Shown here: piece after piece, positions 19,000 to 26,628 of the stretch
Layout: every line of letters starts with the position of its first letter
Position numbering within the stretch: position 1 is the stretch's first letter
Source: Vibrio artabrorum
GTDB taxonomy: Bacteria; Pseudomonadota; Gammaproteobacteria; Enterobacterales; Vibrionaceae
DNA: 64,000 nucleotides
Assembly (NCBI RefSeq): GCF_024347295.1
Contig: NZ_AP025458.1
Location: 124,001 to 188,000, forward strand
Direction of reading: 5' to 3'
Program-made: the position numbers and the translations under genes
The notes under the pieces: model-generated
What the model was told of the DNA's origin: nothing
Database searches by the model: none
The model's input: only the letters and a program-made list of their open reading frames with translations

Positions 19000-19644
19000 A
19001 TGTCTAAAAATCTAACCATCACACACGAATCCACTTTCAACGGAAACAAGGTATACATCGACAAGGAGGGTTTGGTCGTTGAATACCTAGAAGGGATAGA
19101 GTCAGTCCTTGAGAAAGCTCTAGAGCAATACGCAAGACTTTTTATCGTTCGAGTGGACCTTAACTTACCAACAGACTTTAGAGGGGATGATTCAGCAGTG
19201 ATGACTCGTTTCTTCCGCTCTTTGAAATCTCAGGTAGCGGCATATCGAAGACGTAGTGCTCGCCTAAATGGCAAACCCTATCGTGAAACCACCATTCGAT
19301 ATGTATGGGCTAAAGAGTGTGATACCTCATCAAGCAGTCATTACCACGTTGTGCTTATCTTTGACCGGAATATCTTTCGCTCTCTGGGGGATTTTGGAGA
19401 GTATCAGCAAAGTTTGGCTAACCGTATTCGTCATGCATGGAAGCGTTCAGTGGAAGCCTCGTACTCAGGCAAAGAGAAACCAGCTATCCATTTCTCCAAA
19501 CAAGGCCAGTATCACTTGCTACGTAACTCTGAGGAGTTTGATGAGGTGTTTCAGTCCGTCTTTTATCGACTAAGTTACCTAGCGAAGAGAAGAACCAAGC
19601 ATTTTGGCAAACGTATGAACAACTTCGACCATAGTCGTAAATAG
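19000..19644 (+). CDS. YfjJ / inovirus Gp2-like protein, copy 1
   Basis: 214 aa. It matches the family seen as YagK/YfjJ in E. coli cryptic prophages and Gp2 of filamentous phages. Visible features are RVDLNLPTDF (about 51-60), IRYVWAKE before a His-hydrophobic-His triplet in SHYHVVLIFDRN (His 114 and 116), and VFYRLSYLAK (about 188-197) with two tyrosines. The HYH plus downstream tyrosines look like an HUH endonuclease arrangement; that is inference. It heads three tandem paralogues 60 bp apart and has a hairpin over its ribosome site. Confidence 0.75.
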   Translation: MSKNLTITHESTFNGNKVYIDKEGLVVEYLEGIESVLEKALEQYARLFIVRVDLNLPTDFRGDDSAVMTRFFRSLKSQVAAYRRRSARLNGKPYRETTIRYVWAKECDTSSSSHYHVVLIFDRNIFRSLGDFGEYQQSLANRIRHAWKRSVEASYSGKEKPAIHFSKQGQYHLLRNSEEFDEVFQSVFYRLSYLAKRRTKHFGKRMNNFDHSRK

Positions 19645-19666
19645 CTTAAAAATTACGGTAGTTACA

Positions 19667-19699
19667 GTTCCTGTGGGAATCACAACAAACCACAGGAAC
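19667..19699 (+). promoter_or_regulatory. Shine-Dalgarno-sequestering hairpin upstream of Gp2-like gene 2
   Basis: Perfect 10-bp stem GTTCCTGTGG (19667-19676) / CCACAGGAAC (19690-19699) around the 13-nt loop GAATCACAACAAA. AGGA in the 3' arm is the ribosome site, 7 nt before the ATG at 19705. Confidence 0.72.
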
Positions 19700-19704
19700 C
19701 AATC

Positions 19705-20379
19705 ATGATTCATCAACTCAACGTATCTCATCAAAGAGTCCACACCATTACTCATGACCGAACCTTTAATGGGAAGCCACTCTACTACTTTGAGGATGGT
19801 CTCGTTCTCGAATACCTAGAGGAGATCGACCGAGTGCTGACTGAAGCTCTAAACCAATACCCAAGAATCTATGCTGTTCACATCAACCTAAACCTACCGA
19901 GTGACTTCGGGGGTGATTACCTAACGGTGTTTGCCCATTTCTTTCGTATTTTGGAATCGGAGACTAATGAGCTCTGTAGAGACAAATACACCGACAGAAC
20001 TTATCAATACCAGCAAACGGTCATTCGCTATATCTGGGCGAAGGCCAGTGAATCCACCAGCGATCACCATCATCTTATCTTGCTCTTTGATAGGGATCTC
20101 TTTCAAAACTTAGGCACTGGTCGAGAGGGTTGGGGGCGTTTTCTCTACAAAAAAGTGAGGAAGACATGGGATAGGGTGGTTGAAGCTTATTACAGCCAAC
20201 CATGCTCAGGATTAGCTTATTCCCCTACGAATGAAGGTTTTGAACTATTCTCCGATACAGAAACATTCCCGTTACAGTTAAACGAATTCTTCTATCGAAT
20301 CAGTCGTCTCGCGGAGCCCATTGCCAACCGGAACGATCACCGCAACAAGAACTTTGGTTGCAGTCTCGACTCACCTTAA
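19705..20379 (+). CDS. YfjJ / inovirus Gp2-like protein, copy 2
   Basis: 224 aa paralogue of the genes on both sides. Shared blocks are HDRTFNGKPLYY near the N-terminus, HINLNLPSDFGGD (59-71), VIRYIWAKA, and the His-x-His triplet in DHHHLILLFDRD (His 121 and 123). FFYRISRLAE near residue 200 matches VFYRLSYLAK of copy 1. It keeps all the residues that would form an HUH site. Spacing of 60 bp to copy 1 contains hairpin 2. It is probably part of one rightward transcript with the rest of the array. Confidence 0.75.
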   Translation: MIHQLNVSHQRVHTITHDRTFNGKPLYYFEDGLVLEYLEEIDRVLTEALNQYPRIYAVHINLNLPSDFGGDYLTVFAHFFRILESETNELCRDKYTDRTYQYQQTVIRYIWAKASESTSDHHHLILLFDRDLFQNLGTGREGWGRFLYKKVRKTWDRVVEAYYSQPCSGLAYSPTNEGFELFSDTETFPLQLNEFFYRISRLAEPIANRNDHRNKNFGCSLDSP

Positions 20380-20392
20380 AAAAATACAGCGC

Positions 20393-20433
20393 GAGTAATG
20401 CCTATGTCATTCACACACAAAAAGGCATTACTC
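20393..20433 (+). promoter_or_regulatory. Shine-Dalgarno-sequestering hairpin upstream of Gp2-like gene 3
   Basis: Perfect 10-bp stem GAGTAATGCC (20393-20402) / GGCATTACTC (20424-20433) around a 21-nt loop ending ACACACAAAAA. The 3' arm abuts the ATG at 20434 and contains the AAGG ribosome site. The CCTATGTCATT stretch also occurs in hairpin 1. Confidence 0.72.
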
Positions 20434-21033
20434 ATGGCGAATAGAACCTACCTCCCAAGCATTACTCTTGATAGAACTTTTGAAGATTACCCGCTGTATT
20501 ACAGCGACAAGGGGTTATACGAGTCAGCACTGACCTCAATGGTCGATGTTTTTGAACAGGCACTCAGTCAGTTTGACATCGCTCTTGCTACACGTTTGGA
20601 CGTGTTTTTGCCAGAAGACCATCAAGATACCGACCTCAGTATCCTCAACGATTATTTTAATCTGCTTAAAGAAAAGCTTGATACGGATTCTCTGTTCTAT
20701 GTATGGCGTAAGCGGGAAGACAAGGTGCCATCCCACAACTATCGCGTGATGTTGTTTAGTGACTATAGCCAGCACTTTGGTCCCGCTATTTGTTGGGACA
20801 AGCGCAATGAATTGGTTGAGCACCTTAAAGCGGCTTGGCAAGAAGCGATAGAAAAGCACTACAGCGGCGAAGCGCGTTCATTGGTGTTTTTCAATGACCG
20901 AGGCAATTATGGGGTGGGGATGCGTTGTCGTAGCAAAGACGCCAACATAAAGAACACGCTCTTCCACCGCATGAGCAGCCTTGCTGAAGCGTGGGAAGAA
21001 AAGCGTTATTGCTTTGGCTCTAGCTTGGAGTAG
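20434..21033 (+). CDS. YfjJ / inovirus Gp2-like protein, copy 3 (divergent)
   Basis: 199 aa from the ATG at 20434, chosen because MANRTYLPSITLDRTFEDYPLYY aligns with the N-termini of copies 1 and 2. An in-frame ATG 36 bases upstream lies inside the hairpin. The family blocks remain (RLDVFLPEDH, FYVWRKRED, LFHRMSSLAE). The His-x-His triplet is changed to HNYR (101-104), and the downstream YR becomes HR, so a catalytic site of HUH type would be lost. It may act as a regulator or partner of copies 1 and 2. Confidence 0.7.
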   Translation: MANRTYLPSITLDRTFEDYPLYYSDKGLYESALTSMVDVFEQALSQFDIALATRLDVFLPEDHQDTDLSILNDYFNLLKEKLDTDSLFYVWRKREDKVPSHNYRVMLFSDYSQHFGPAICWDKRNELVEHLKAAWQEAIEKHYSGEARSLVFFNDRGNYGVGMRCRSKDANIKNTLFHRMSSLAEAWEEKRYCFGSSLE

Positions 21034-21100
21034 ACCGACTGCATTTTTTTACAGTGGCGGCTTATCACATGGGTATATACAAAGCAGGAGACGATCCCCA

Positions 21101-21307
21101 GTGAAAATGAGATTTCTACGACTTAAAGACGTGATGTCACTAACAGGGCTAGGCCGCTCCACTATCTACAAGTTCATGGCTGATGAAACCGATTTTCCGA
21201 AGAGTGTCCCACTTGGCGGACGAGCGGTAGCTTGGGTAGAAAGTGAAATCGAGGAATGGATGGAATCGCGCCTGAGTATGCGAGACAACCAAGAATCCTT
21301 TCAGTAA
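21101..21307 (+). CDS. alpA: AlpA family transcriptional regulator
   Basis: 68 aa from the GTG at 21101, which has AGGAG 10 nt upstream; the ATG two codons later is spaced less well. A helix-turn-helix lies in RLKDVMSLTGLGRSTIYKFM, followed by FPKSVPLGGRAVAWVESEIEEWM, the standard AlpA/excisionase-like fold. In CP4-57 and P4 satellites AlpA activates integrase or excision genes. Here it follows the Gp2-like array and is likely the element's excision/activation regulator. Confidence 0.87.
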   Translation: MKMRFLRLKDVMSLTGLGRSTIYKFMADETDFPKSVPLGGRAVAWVESEIEEWMESRLSMRDNQESFQ

Positions 21308-21389
21308 CACAAACATCAAATCACATCATCAATGGGGCGCAGGCTAAGCAAAGTCATGCGCCCTTTTTGCAATTAGAGAGAGATAAAAA

Positions 21390-21827
21390 ATGAGCTATTC
21401 AATTTACGTAGACGGCGCTGCACCAAACAACCAACACGGATGTACACGAGGTGGCATTGGGCTGGTGGTTATGGATGAAGACAATGAGATTGTGCATGAA
21501 GAGAGTCTCACTATTGACCGCAAAACGAATAGTGCTGAGCTTGAGCTACTGGCCTTAGTTGAGGCGTTGGAGTACGCAGAAGATGGGGACGTGATTTACT
21601 CAGATAGTGATTACTGTGTAAAAGGTTTCAACATCTGGATGGACGATTGGAAAGACCGAGGTTGGCGCCGTGCGGATAAGAAACCCGTCAAGAATCGTCA
21701 CCTGTGGCAACAAGTCGATGAGCTGAGTTCCAGGAAGTATGTTGAAGTTGAAAAGGTAAAAGCACACTCTGGTGTTGAAGGAAATGAGAGAGCTGACTTG
21801 TTAGCGGTTGAAGCCGCGGCGTTATAA
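21390..21827 (+). CDS. RNase H (type I) encoded on the element
   Basis: 145 aa. The active-site acids are all visible: Asp 8 in YVDGA, Glu 50 in SAELELLALVEAL, Asp 72 in YSDSD, and Asp 136 in the KAHSGVEGNERAD motif with His 126. It cleaves the RNA strand of RNA-DNA hybrids. The chromosome normally has its own rnhA, so a mobile-element copy may serve element replication, for instance primer removal or R-loop control. It is separated from alpA by 82 bp and has its own ribosome site (AGAGAGA). Confidence 0.9.
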   Translation: MSYSIYVDGAAPNNQHGCTRGGIGLVVMDEDNEIVHEESLTIDRKTNSAELELLALVEALEYAEDGDVIYSDSDYCVKGFNIWMDDWKDRGWRRADKKPVKNRHLWQQVDELSSRKYVEVEKVKAHSGVEGNERADLLAVEAAAL

Positions 21828-21951
21828 GGTCAGTGGCACGCAGCTTGTGGGATGTACCCCACAAGCTGTCATTCTTATTTATCATTACTATTGCTGGCTT
21901 CGAGAGTTTCTCTTAACGTTTCAGTATTGCCCAAGGAACGAGTTATCGTTA

Positions 21952-23052
21952 ATGCTCAACGAAAAGTTTAGAATGCCCGTTATCAAGTTGGGCAACCCAT
22001 TTTTACCTTCGCCGGATGAAGTCTCAGCGTTTTTGGGACTCCCTGTTTCTCCAAGAGAAAAAATAAAGTGGTTAAATGCGTCAGTGGTCAAGAGTAAGAT
22101 CCCGACAGACCGCACGCTTGATAACATAAGTAAGGAGGGAATACGGTGGAAATCGATACGTCAGTTTGCTTGGCAATTGGCGAGAGTGTTTGTTCGTAAA
22201 GGATGGTCCCTTAACGTTTCTCTCCCCGATGGTGGTATTCATAAATCAGACTTATCTTTTTGGTGGTCACACACTCTTAAAGGCGTTCAGCAAGGGTTGT
22301 CTTCGACTTCTGGTGAGTTGAATCTCGGGCTCTTGGTTAGCTATATCGATAAGCGCTGCGTCGCTTATCAAAGACAGTTGGCTTTTATTCAGGATGCTCC
22401 CGATATCAATGAGAACAACCAACATGAGTTAATTTCAGGTTATTACCTACCAGTCCTCGACTTTACGTTGCTTAGTGAGCAAGAAAAGGCGCTAGTAAAA
22501 AACTGGCTCAAATCCCCCAGTGAACTTGCCTCAAAAGAAACTGAGCAGGCGATGCTTTGTTTCTGTCATGATTTTTGGTTGTCCTTAATGTCGGTCATTG
22601 ATGTCATGTTTCTTGAAGATTGGGATAAACACTATGCAGAATACACTCCGAGTGTTCATGCGCAGCAGTACGGGTTGTTCGGGCAGGTTTTTAATAGAGA
22701 AGAAAGAACATTTCTTGGCAAGTTTTTTGGCCTAATAAAAGAGCAGACTAATCAAACTTACGCGCAGTTGTCAGAGTATGTTGTCTTACCCGTTAGTGAG
22801 TATGAACGAAATGGTCTGTTAAAGCGCGATGTTCAACAGGCACGCTTTAAAGAGTGGCGTAGCGGAAAAAGCCTCCCTTCTGTAGAAGCCTTAAGTACGT
22901 TTTTTGCCAATATGGATGCAGGGCGTCAAGGTGCGGACTTACTGATATATGCATTGTTCATGAGAGCGCTCGATAAGGTGGGTAGTCGCTCTCTACCTGA
23001 TATCTACACGACAAGTCGTTATCAACGTTACTTCCAACATTACGCTCCCTAG
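21952..23052 (+). CDS. Uncharacterised element protein
   Basis: 366 aa from the ATG at 21952 (MLNEKFRMPVIKLGN), 125 bp after the RNase H stop. The frame is open upstream to 21808 inside RNase H, but that start has no support. No family recognised. There is no signal peptide or clear membrane segment; the protein is rich in aromatic residues, with many WK/WS pairs. Near the C-terminus, FKEWRSGKSLPSVEALSTFF looks like a short helix-turn-helix-type segment, as does FIKEQTNQTYAQLSEYVVL-like sequence before it. A regulatory role is a guess. Confidence 0.6.
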   Translation: MLNEKFRMPVIKLGNPFLPSPDEVSAFLGLPVSPREKIKWLNASVVKSKIPTDRTLDNISKEGIRWKSIRQFAWQLARVFVRKGWSLNVSLPDGGIHKSDLSFWWSHTLKGVQQGLSSTSGELNLGLLVSYIDKRCVAYQRQLAFIQDAPDINENNQHELISGYYLPVLDFTLLSEQEKALVKNWLKSPSELASKETEQAMLCFCHDFWLSLMSVIDVMFLEDWDKHYAEYTPSVHAQQYGLFGQVFNREERTFLGKFFGLIKEQTNQTYAQLSEYVVLPVSEYERNGLLKRDVQQARFKEWRSGKSLPSVEALSTFFANMDAGRQGADLLIYALFMRALDKVGSRSLPDIYTTSRYQRYFQHYAP

Positions 23053-23080
23053 GCTGCGCTATGGCAGCCTAGGTTTGCTT

Positions 23081-23194
23081 CTATTTTTTGCTTGGCGGAT
23101 TATTGGTCCGTCCACCACCTGAAGGATTCGAGGTGCCATTTTTGGTCGGCCATAGTGGGGCGTTGTTTGTTGATGGTGTTTGTTTATTTCCCAT
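23081..23194 (-). CDS. Small Asn/Pro/Gly-rich protein (37 aa)
   Basis: A small gene easily missed by length cutoffs. It begins MGNKQTPSTNNAPLWPTKNG and ends NNPPSKK, with a GGG run before RTNN. A consensus ribosome site (AAGGAG) lies 6 nt upstream of its ATG, the strongest reason to call it. It is strongly hydrophilic with a single Trp and no transmembrane stretch. It converges on the 366-aa gene with 28 bp between stops. Function unknown. Confidence 0.6.
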   Translation of the reverse strand: MGNKQTPSTNNAPLWPTKNGTSNPSGGGRTNNPPSKK

Positions 23195-23443
23195 GAGTAG
23201 CTCCTTGTATTGAGATTGTCGACGAAAGTTCGTCGATAATCATCATGCATGAATCCAGAGATTCACAGGGAGGTGGGAAAGAGCGAAAGTTACTAGGAGT
23301 TACTAAGTGCTTTTTCGTTGGTGTCCAATATGGATATGTGTGTTATCAGCTTCAGTAAGCCCTTATGTATTGCTTGGTACTCCGATAGAGTTAACTCGCT
23401 TTTTTAACAGATAACATATACCTTCAAACTGGTGTATTGAGAC

Positions 23444-23484
23444 AAAAAAAGAATGGGGAGCGTGATTGCTCCCCATTCTTTTTT
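23444..23484 (-). terminator. Terminator of the small secreted-protein gene
   Basis: Long stem AAAAAAGAATGGGGAGC / GCTCCCCATTCTTTTTT with a 6-nt loop, A/T runs on both sides; it lies 17 bp after the stop of the leftward gene at 23501. Confidence 0.88.
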
Positions 23485-23500
23485 ATCGTTGCTGGTGGTG

Positions 23501-23728
23501 TTACTTTTCTTTGATTGCGTCACAGCCTTCAGGAACGGTGATGCTCGCTACATCCTTGCCTTCCTGTTGCGCCGCTTTCACATCCATTTTGTATTGAGTG
23601 CATTTGCCCACACTAACGTTGACGGCTCCCGAATCTGCGGATGGGTTGCCGCCCAGTGTTCCACCAGCAAAAGCGGAAGAGGTAGAGAAAACTAAAGCTG
23701 CTGTGATAAGTAGAGATGACTTGTTCAT
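23501..23728 (-). CDS. Small exported protein
   Basis: 75 aa with a clear Sec signal peptide: MNKSS, hydrophobic core LLITAALVFSTSSAFA, cleavage predicted after AFA at about residue 21. The mature 54 residues hold two cysteines (GKCTQY and PEGCDA) that may form a disulfide. No family recognised. A good ribosome site (AAGGATCA) precedes the ATG. It follows the lipoprotein gene by 47 bp on the same strand and is probably cotranscribed. Confidence 0.7.
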   Translation of the reverse strand: MNKSSLLITAALVFSTSSAFAGGTLGGNPSADSGAVNVSVGKCTQYKMDVKAAQQEGKDVASITVPEGCDAIKEK

Positions 23729-23775
23729 GGTTGATCCTTACGAGTTGGTTGAGTGTGTTATTGAGGAATTAAGAG

Positions 23776-24144
23776 TTAGAAGGTGTAGACAAAGGTGCCA
23801 GCACTGGAGGTGACTTCGATTTCTTTCACGCTGTCCACGGTGCAGTTGTTGCTGTATCCGGTGTAGGTCTGGCCGAACTTCAATGAAACGTTTCTTGATA
23901 GCTCTGAGGTTGTGCCTGCGGGTAATCGGCAGTTACCACGGTTAATCACTACATTGCTTATTACGGTGCTGTCGGTGATGGCTTGTAGGTCAAAGACCAA
24001 TGTTCCCCAGTGAGGGTTAGCAGATATCGACACTTCAATATCTGCTGTTGCTGCTTGAGTCTCTTCTTGGTCGCCACAAGCAGTGAGCCCGATAAACAGC
24101 ACGCTCATAGCGGCGTATCGGAGTAGGGTGTCGGTTAATGTCAT
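23776..24144 (-). CDS. Predicted lipoprotein
   Basis: 122 aa. The N-terminus is a lipoprotein signal with lipobox LTAC (VLFIGLTACGDQEET), lipidated Cys near residue 23. The mature part has two further cysteines (RGNCRLP and SNNCTVD) and ends with a beta-strand-like VTSSAGTFVYTF. No family recognised. It sits between the WYL regulator and the small exported protein on the same strand, so the element may encode a small envelope module. A superinfection or adhesion role would be speculation. Confidence 0.7.
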   Translation of the reverse strand: MTLTDTLLRYAAMSVLFIGLTACGDQEETQAATADIEVSISANPHWGTLVFDLQAITDSTVISNVVINRGNCRLPAGTTSELSRNVSLKFGQTYTGYSNNCTVDSVKEIEVTSSAGTFVYTF

Positions 24145-24174
24145 AACGGTGCTCTCCTTATCGGTGAGTGAAAT

Positions 24175-24909
24175 TCAGGGTATACTGATTCCATCGTGTT
24201 CACGCATGAACCGCTCAAGATTGAAATCAGTCGGATAGGTAAAAGAAAACGTCGATACACTGGCCTCATCAATCAAAGGCAAGGCTAGGGTGCGTATCGT
24301 GTGTTGACCGGATAATCGAAAGAGCAGCAAGAGCGCGTCACACTGAACCGAGAGTCCCAGTGGTTCAATGAGCGCCTTCTCTTGCTGCAAAACTTGACTC
24401 GATACCTTAAGCATACGGTTGTTCAGCAATGCCGTGTGTACCGCATTCAATACTTGCCTCTGCTCATTACTCCACTCACGAATAGTGGGCAATGCCACAT
24501 GGACTTTGGCTAACCATGCTTGCTCTTTTAAATGCTCTGAGCCCTTGTGGGATAAAGGTTTGTCTCTCTCCGAGGAGCGACCTTGCCCATAATTCAGTGC
24601 ATTAGGAATAAGCGGCAGTAAGTACTTGTTGGTCAACTGCCAATAGAGCATTTCCTGCTTATCGAGCTTCCATAATTGCTCAGAGGTTTTCCGATAAACA
24701 TGAGGCATGCTCATCGAATCACACTCCACGTTAAACACCTCCACAATGACTTCATCGAGGTAGCGTTTAATGCTGCGCGTGGTGCGATGGATATCGAGTA
24801 GGGCTAACTGCTGCTGCAACTCCCTAACGGTAATCCATCGATGTTGAGGAATAAGCATCAGCGTGTGCAGCAAAGCGGATAACCCTTCAATGCTGGTTTT
24901 ATTGCTCAT
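24175..24909 (-). CDS. WYL-domain transcriptional regulator
   Basis: 244 aa. The N-terminal winged helix (residues about 8-60) contains ITVRELQQQLALLDIHRTTRSIKRYLDEV. The C-terminal half matches a WYL fold: ALIEPLGLSVQCDALLLLFRL, then a beta-rich segment ending TYPTDFNLERFMREHDGI. WYL proteins sense ligands or nucleic acid and control defence and mobile-element genes; CP4-57 carries the related YfjR. It lies near the middle of the element, divergent from nothing and upstream of two envelope genes. Confidence 0.78.
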   Translation of the reverse strand: MSNKTSIEGLSALLHTLMLIPQHRWITVRELQQQLALLDIHRTTRSIKRYLDEVIVEVFNVECDSMSMPHVYRKTSEQLWKLDKQEMLYWQLTNKYLLPLIPNALNYGQGRSSERDKPLSHKGSEHLKEQAWLAKVHVALPTIREWSNEQRQVLNAVHTALLNNRMLKVSSQVLQQEKALIEPLGLSVQCDALLLLFRLSGQHTIRTLALPLIDEASVSTFSFTYPTDFNLERFMREHDGISIP

Positions 24910-25047
24910 GACTACGCTCTCAATACATCAAAGCTCCACACCGGAGTCGGACATTTAATGTCGGGAGAATAGAGGTGGGTCAGACACATAATGTCCAACG
25001 GTTAAAATGCAATCAATTCGTTTCATAAAAGTGTGAATTAATTAACA

Positions 25048-25224
25048 TTAATCAGGTTTATGCTTATCACTGAGCTCGGCAATGGCCGCCAGTAACCCAA
25101 TTAACAGCAGCACCAGAAACCCTAAACTGGATAGTGCTCCAATAGCGCCGAAGAACGGGGAAAGTGAAAACAACGTGATGAGGGCAGTGACAAGTTTGAT
25201 GGTTTGTAGAAGGAGGGAGGTCAT
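25048..25224 (-). CDS. Small membrane protein (58 aa)
   Basis: A short gene that starts 3 bp after the DUF2787-like stop at 25228, so it is likely translationally coupled. It begins MTSLLLQTIKLVTALITLF. Two hydrophobic helices are visible, about residues 4-30 and 31-50 (LGFLVLLLIGLLAAIAE), followed by a charged tail LSDKHKPD. Function unknown. Tight packing with the upstream gene is the main evidence that it is real. Confidence 0.6.
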   Translation of the reverse strand: MTSLLLQTIKLVTALITLFSLSPFFGAIGALSSLGFLVLLLIGLLAAIAELSDKHKPD

Positions 25225-25227
25225 GAG

Positions 25228-25671
25228 TTATTGCGGAGTGACGGCTATCTCGTTGTAGGAGTCCATATCAACATAGGCAAGAAAGTTATTCTCCCATAGC
25301 CGATACAGCTCTTTAGCATCACGGCTACCTTGCATCGGTAGCCAGCCACGATAGGCCACAAAGAACTGTCCAACCCGAAAATCAAAATCCAAGTTGCGCT
25401 CTAGCTCTGGATAGTAATTCCTCATATAAGCAAAGTCGGTGATGTACTCAATACTCCATTCCCCTGTTGAGGTTTGGCAAATCGCCATCTCAACCGGATG
25501 GAACCCGCCTTCTTCCGCGCTGTAACTTTTATCGCGAAAGTTAAACACCAGATAACGGCTGGTGGTCAGTGCTTCATTGCTCAGCAAATGAGCGGTGAGC
25601 TGTTCACTTAACAGCTTATGCAGTTTCTTAGACACAGGTAGTAAGGATGCAGTGAAGATTAATTTAGACAT
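25228..25671 (-). CDS. DUF2787-like protein, copy 1
   Basis: 147 aa. The block LVFNFRDKSYSAEEGGFHPVEMAI is the family's most recognisable part and aligns with [22 protein letters not shown] of the neighbouring copy. DUF2787 proteins are frequent on Vibrio and SXT-type mobile elements; their function is unknown. The C-terminal half keeps DFAYMRNYYPELERNLDFDF. It follows copy 2 by 49 bp on the same strand. Confidence 0.68.
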   Translation of the reverse strand: MSKLIFTASLLPVSKKLHKLLSEQLTAHLLSNEALTTSRYLVFNFRDKSYSAEEGGFHPVEMAICQTSTGEWSIEYITDFAYMRNYYPELERNLDFDFRVGQFFVAYRGWLPMQGSRDAKELYRLWENNFLAYVDMDSYNEIAVTPQ

Positions 25672-25720
25672 AGTGAGTCCTCCTTGTTTCAGGATTCAAA
25701 TAAGAAATACAGAGTGAGAA

Positions 25721-26164
25721 TTATTGGAACGTGCCGACCATCGTCAGTTGAACGTCATCAAAGACGTTTCTGGATAGATGGCGAACAAAGGCTTTCATCC
25801 ATACCGAGAGCAGCTCTTGTACCTCTGGGTGGGATAAATCCGTGCTCCCCACATCAGGTTGATAGCACCAGCGATTAGCCAGATGAAAGTACAACTCAGG
25901 CTCAACGGTTGTGCTGTTGTCATCGGGATAAGAGAAGCTGGCAAAGAACACCACCAGCCAAGGGCTTGAGCCTGACTCACGTTTAAGCTGCACCTCAATG
26001 GGGTGCAAACCTTGTCGATGTCGGTAGTAACTCATTTGGCGGCAGTTCAATACGAGTCGTTCCGCATTGTCCAAGATGTTGTATCTATTCAGAAGTGCTT
26101 CCAGTGACGCATGTAAAGCATCATCAATAGAAAGCTCACCATAATGTAGCTCAATCATAACCAT
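25721..26164 (-). CDS. DUF2787-like protein, copy 2
   Basis: 147 aa paralogue of the next gene downstream. Shared landmarks are [19 protein letters not shown], an aromatic [10 protein letters not shown] segment, and an [15 protein letters not shown] block matching the DFDFRVGQFFVAYRG region of copy 1. The ATG at 26164 overlaps the RadC-like gene's 3' end by 10 bp, so the two are translationally coupled. Function unknown; cotranscription with RadC-like genes is common on vibrio elements. Confidence 0.68.
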   Translation of the reverse strand: MVMIELHYGELSIDDALHASLEALLNRYNILDNAERLVLNCRQMSYYRHRQGLHPIEVQLKRESGSSPWLVVFFASFSYPDDNSTTVEPELYFHLANRWCYQPDVGSTDLSHPEVQELLSVWMKAFVRHLSRNVFDDVQLTMVGTFQ

Positions 26165-26628
26165 CCTCTCTCTGCAAATGATGTACAGGTTTTGCCCGTC
26201 ACGATATGGTCAAGCACTCGAACATCCACTAGTGCGAGCGCGTCTTTGAGTCTTTCGGTTATGCGTCTATCGGCTTGAGACGGCTTTGAGTCTCCAGATG
26301 GATGGTTATGGGCAAATATCACCGCTGCTGCATTTACTTCTAATACCGCTTTCACCACTTCTCGCGGGTAGACGCTGGCGGCGTCCACCGTTCCTTGAAA
26401 CAGTTCTTTAAATTCAATCAGTCGGTTTTGGTTATCCAGTAGCAATAAGGCAAACACTTCACGCTCATGGCTGCCTAGCTTACAGCGCACATACTCTTTA
26501 GTGGCATCAGGATTGGTTAGGGCATCACCACGCACGTAGCGTGTAGCCAGTATCTCAGCGGCATGCTCTAGGATTTCATTTTCCTGATAGCGTTGCTGCT
26601 TTTGGTAATCGGAAGTTTTGGGATTCAT
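26155..26628 (-). CDS. RadC-like JAB-domain protein of the element
   Basis: 157 aa, shorter than chromosomal RadC and lacking its helix-hairpin-helix N-terminus. The JAB metalloprotease-like motif is intact: [21 protein letters not shown], then [11 protein letters not shown] (H-x-H-x10-D type). Its C-terminus resembles the chromosomal radC at 40290-40964, which also keeps HNHPSG. CP4-57 and P4-like islands carry such proteins (YfjY type); their role is unknown and DNA repair is doubtful. It heads the leftward operon. Confidence 0.82.
   Translation of the reverse strand: MNPKTSDYQKQQRYQENEILEHAAEILATRYVRGDALTNPDATKEYVRCKLGSHEREVFALLLLDNQNRLIEFKELFQGTVDAASVYPREVVKAVLEVNAAAVIFAHNHPSGDSKPSQADRRITERLKDALALVDVRVLDHIVTGKTCTSFAERGWL

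Noticed and set aside
23059..23250. 63-codon leftward frame overlapping the 37-aa gene
   Set aside because: It is a different frame from the small gene, lacks a ribosome site at its start, and reads as the shadow of the better-supported frame.
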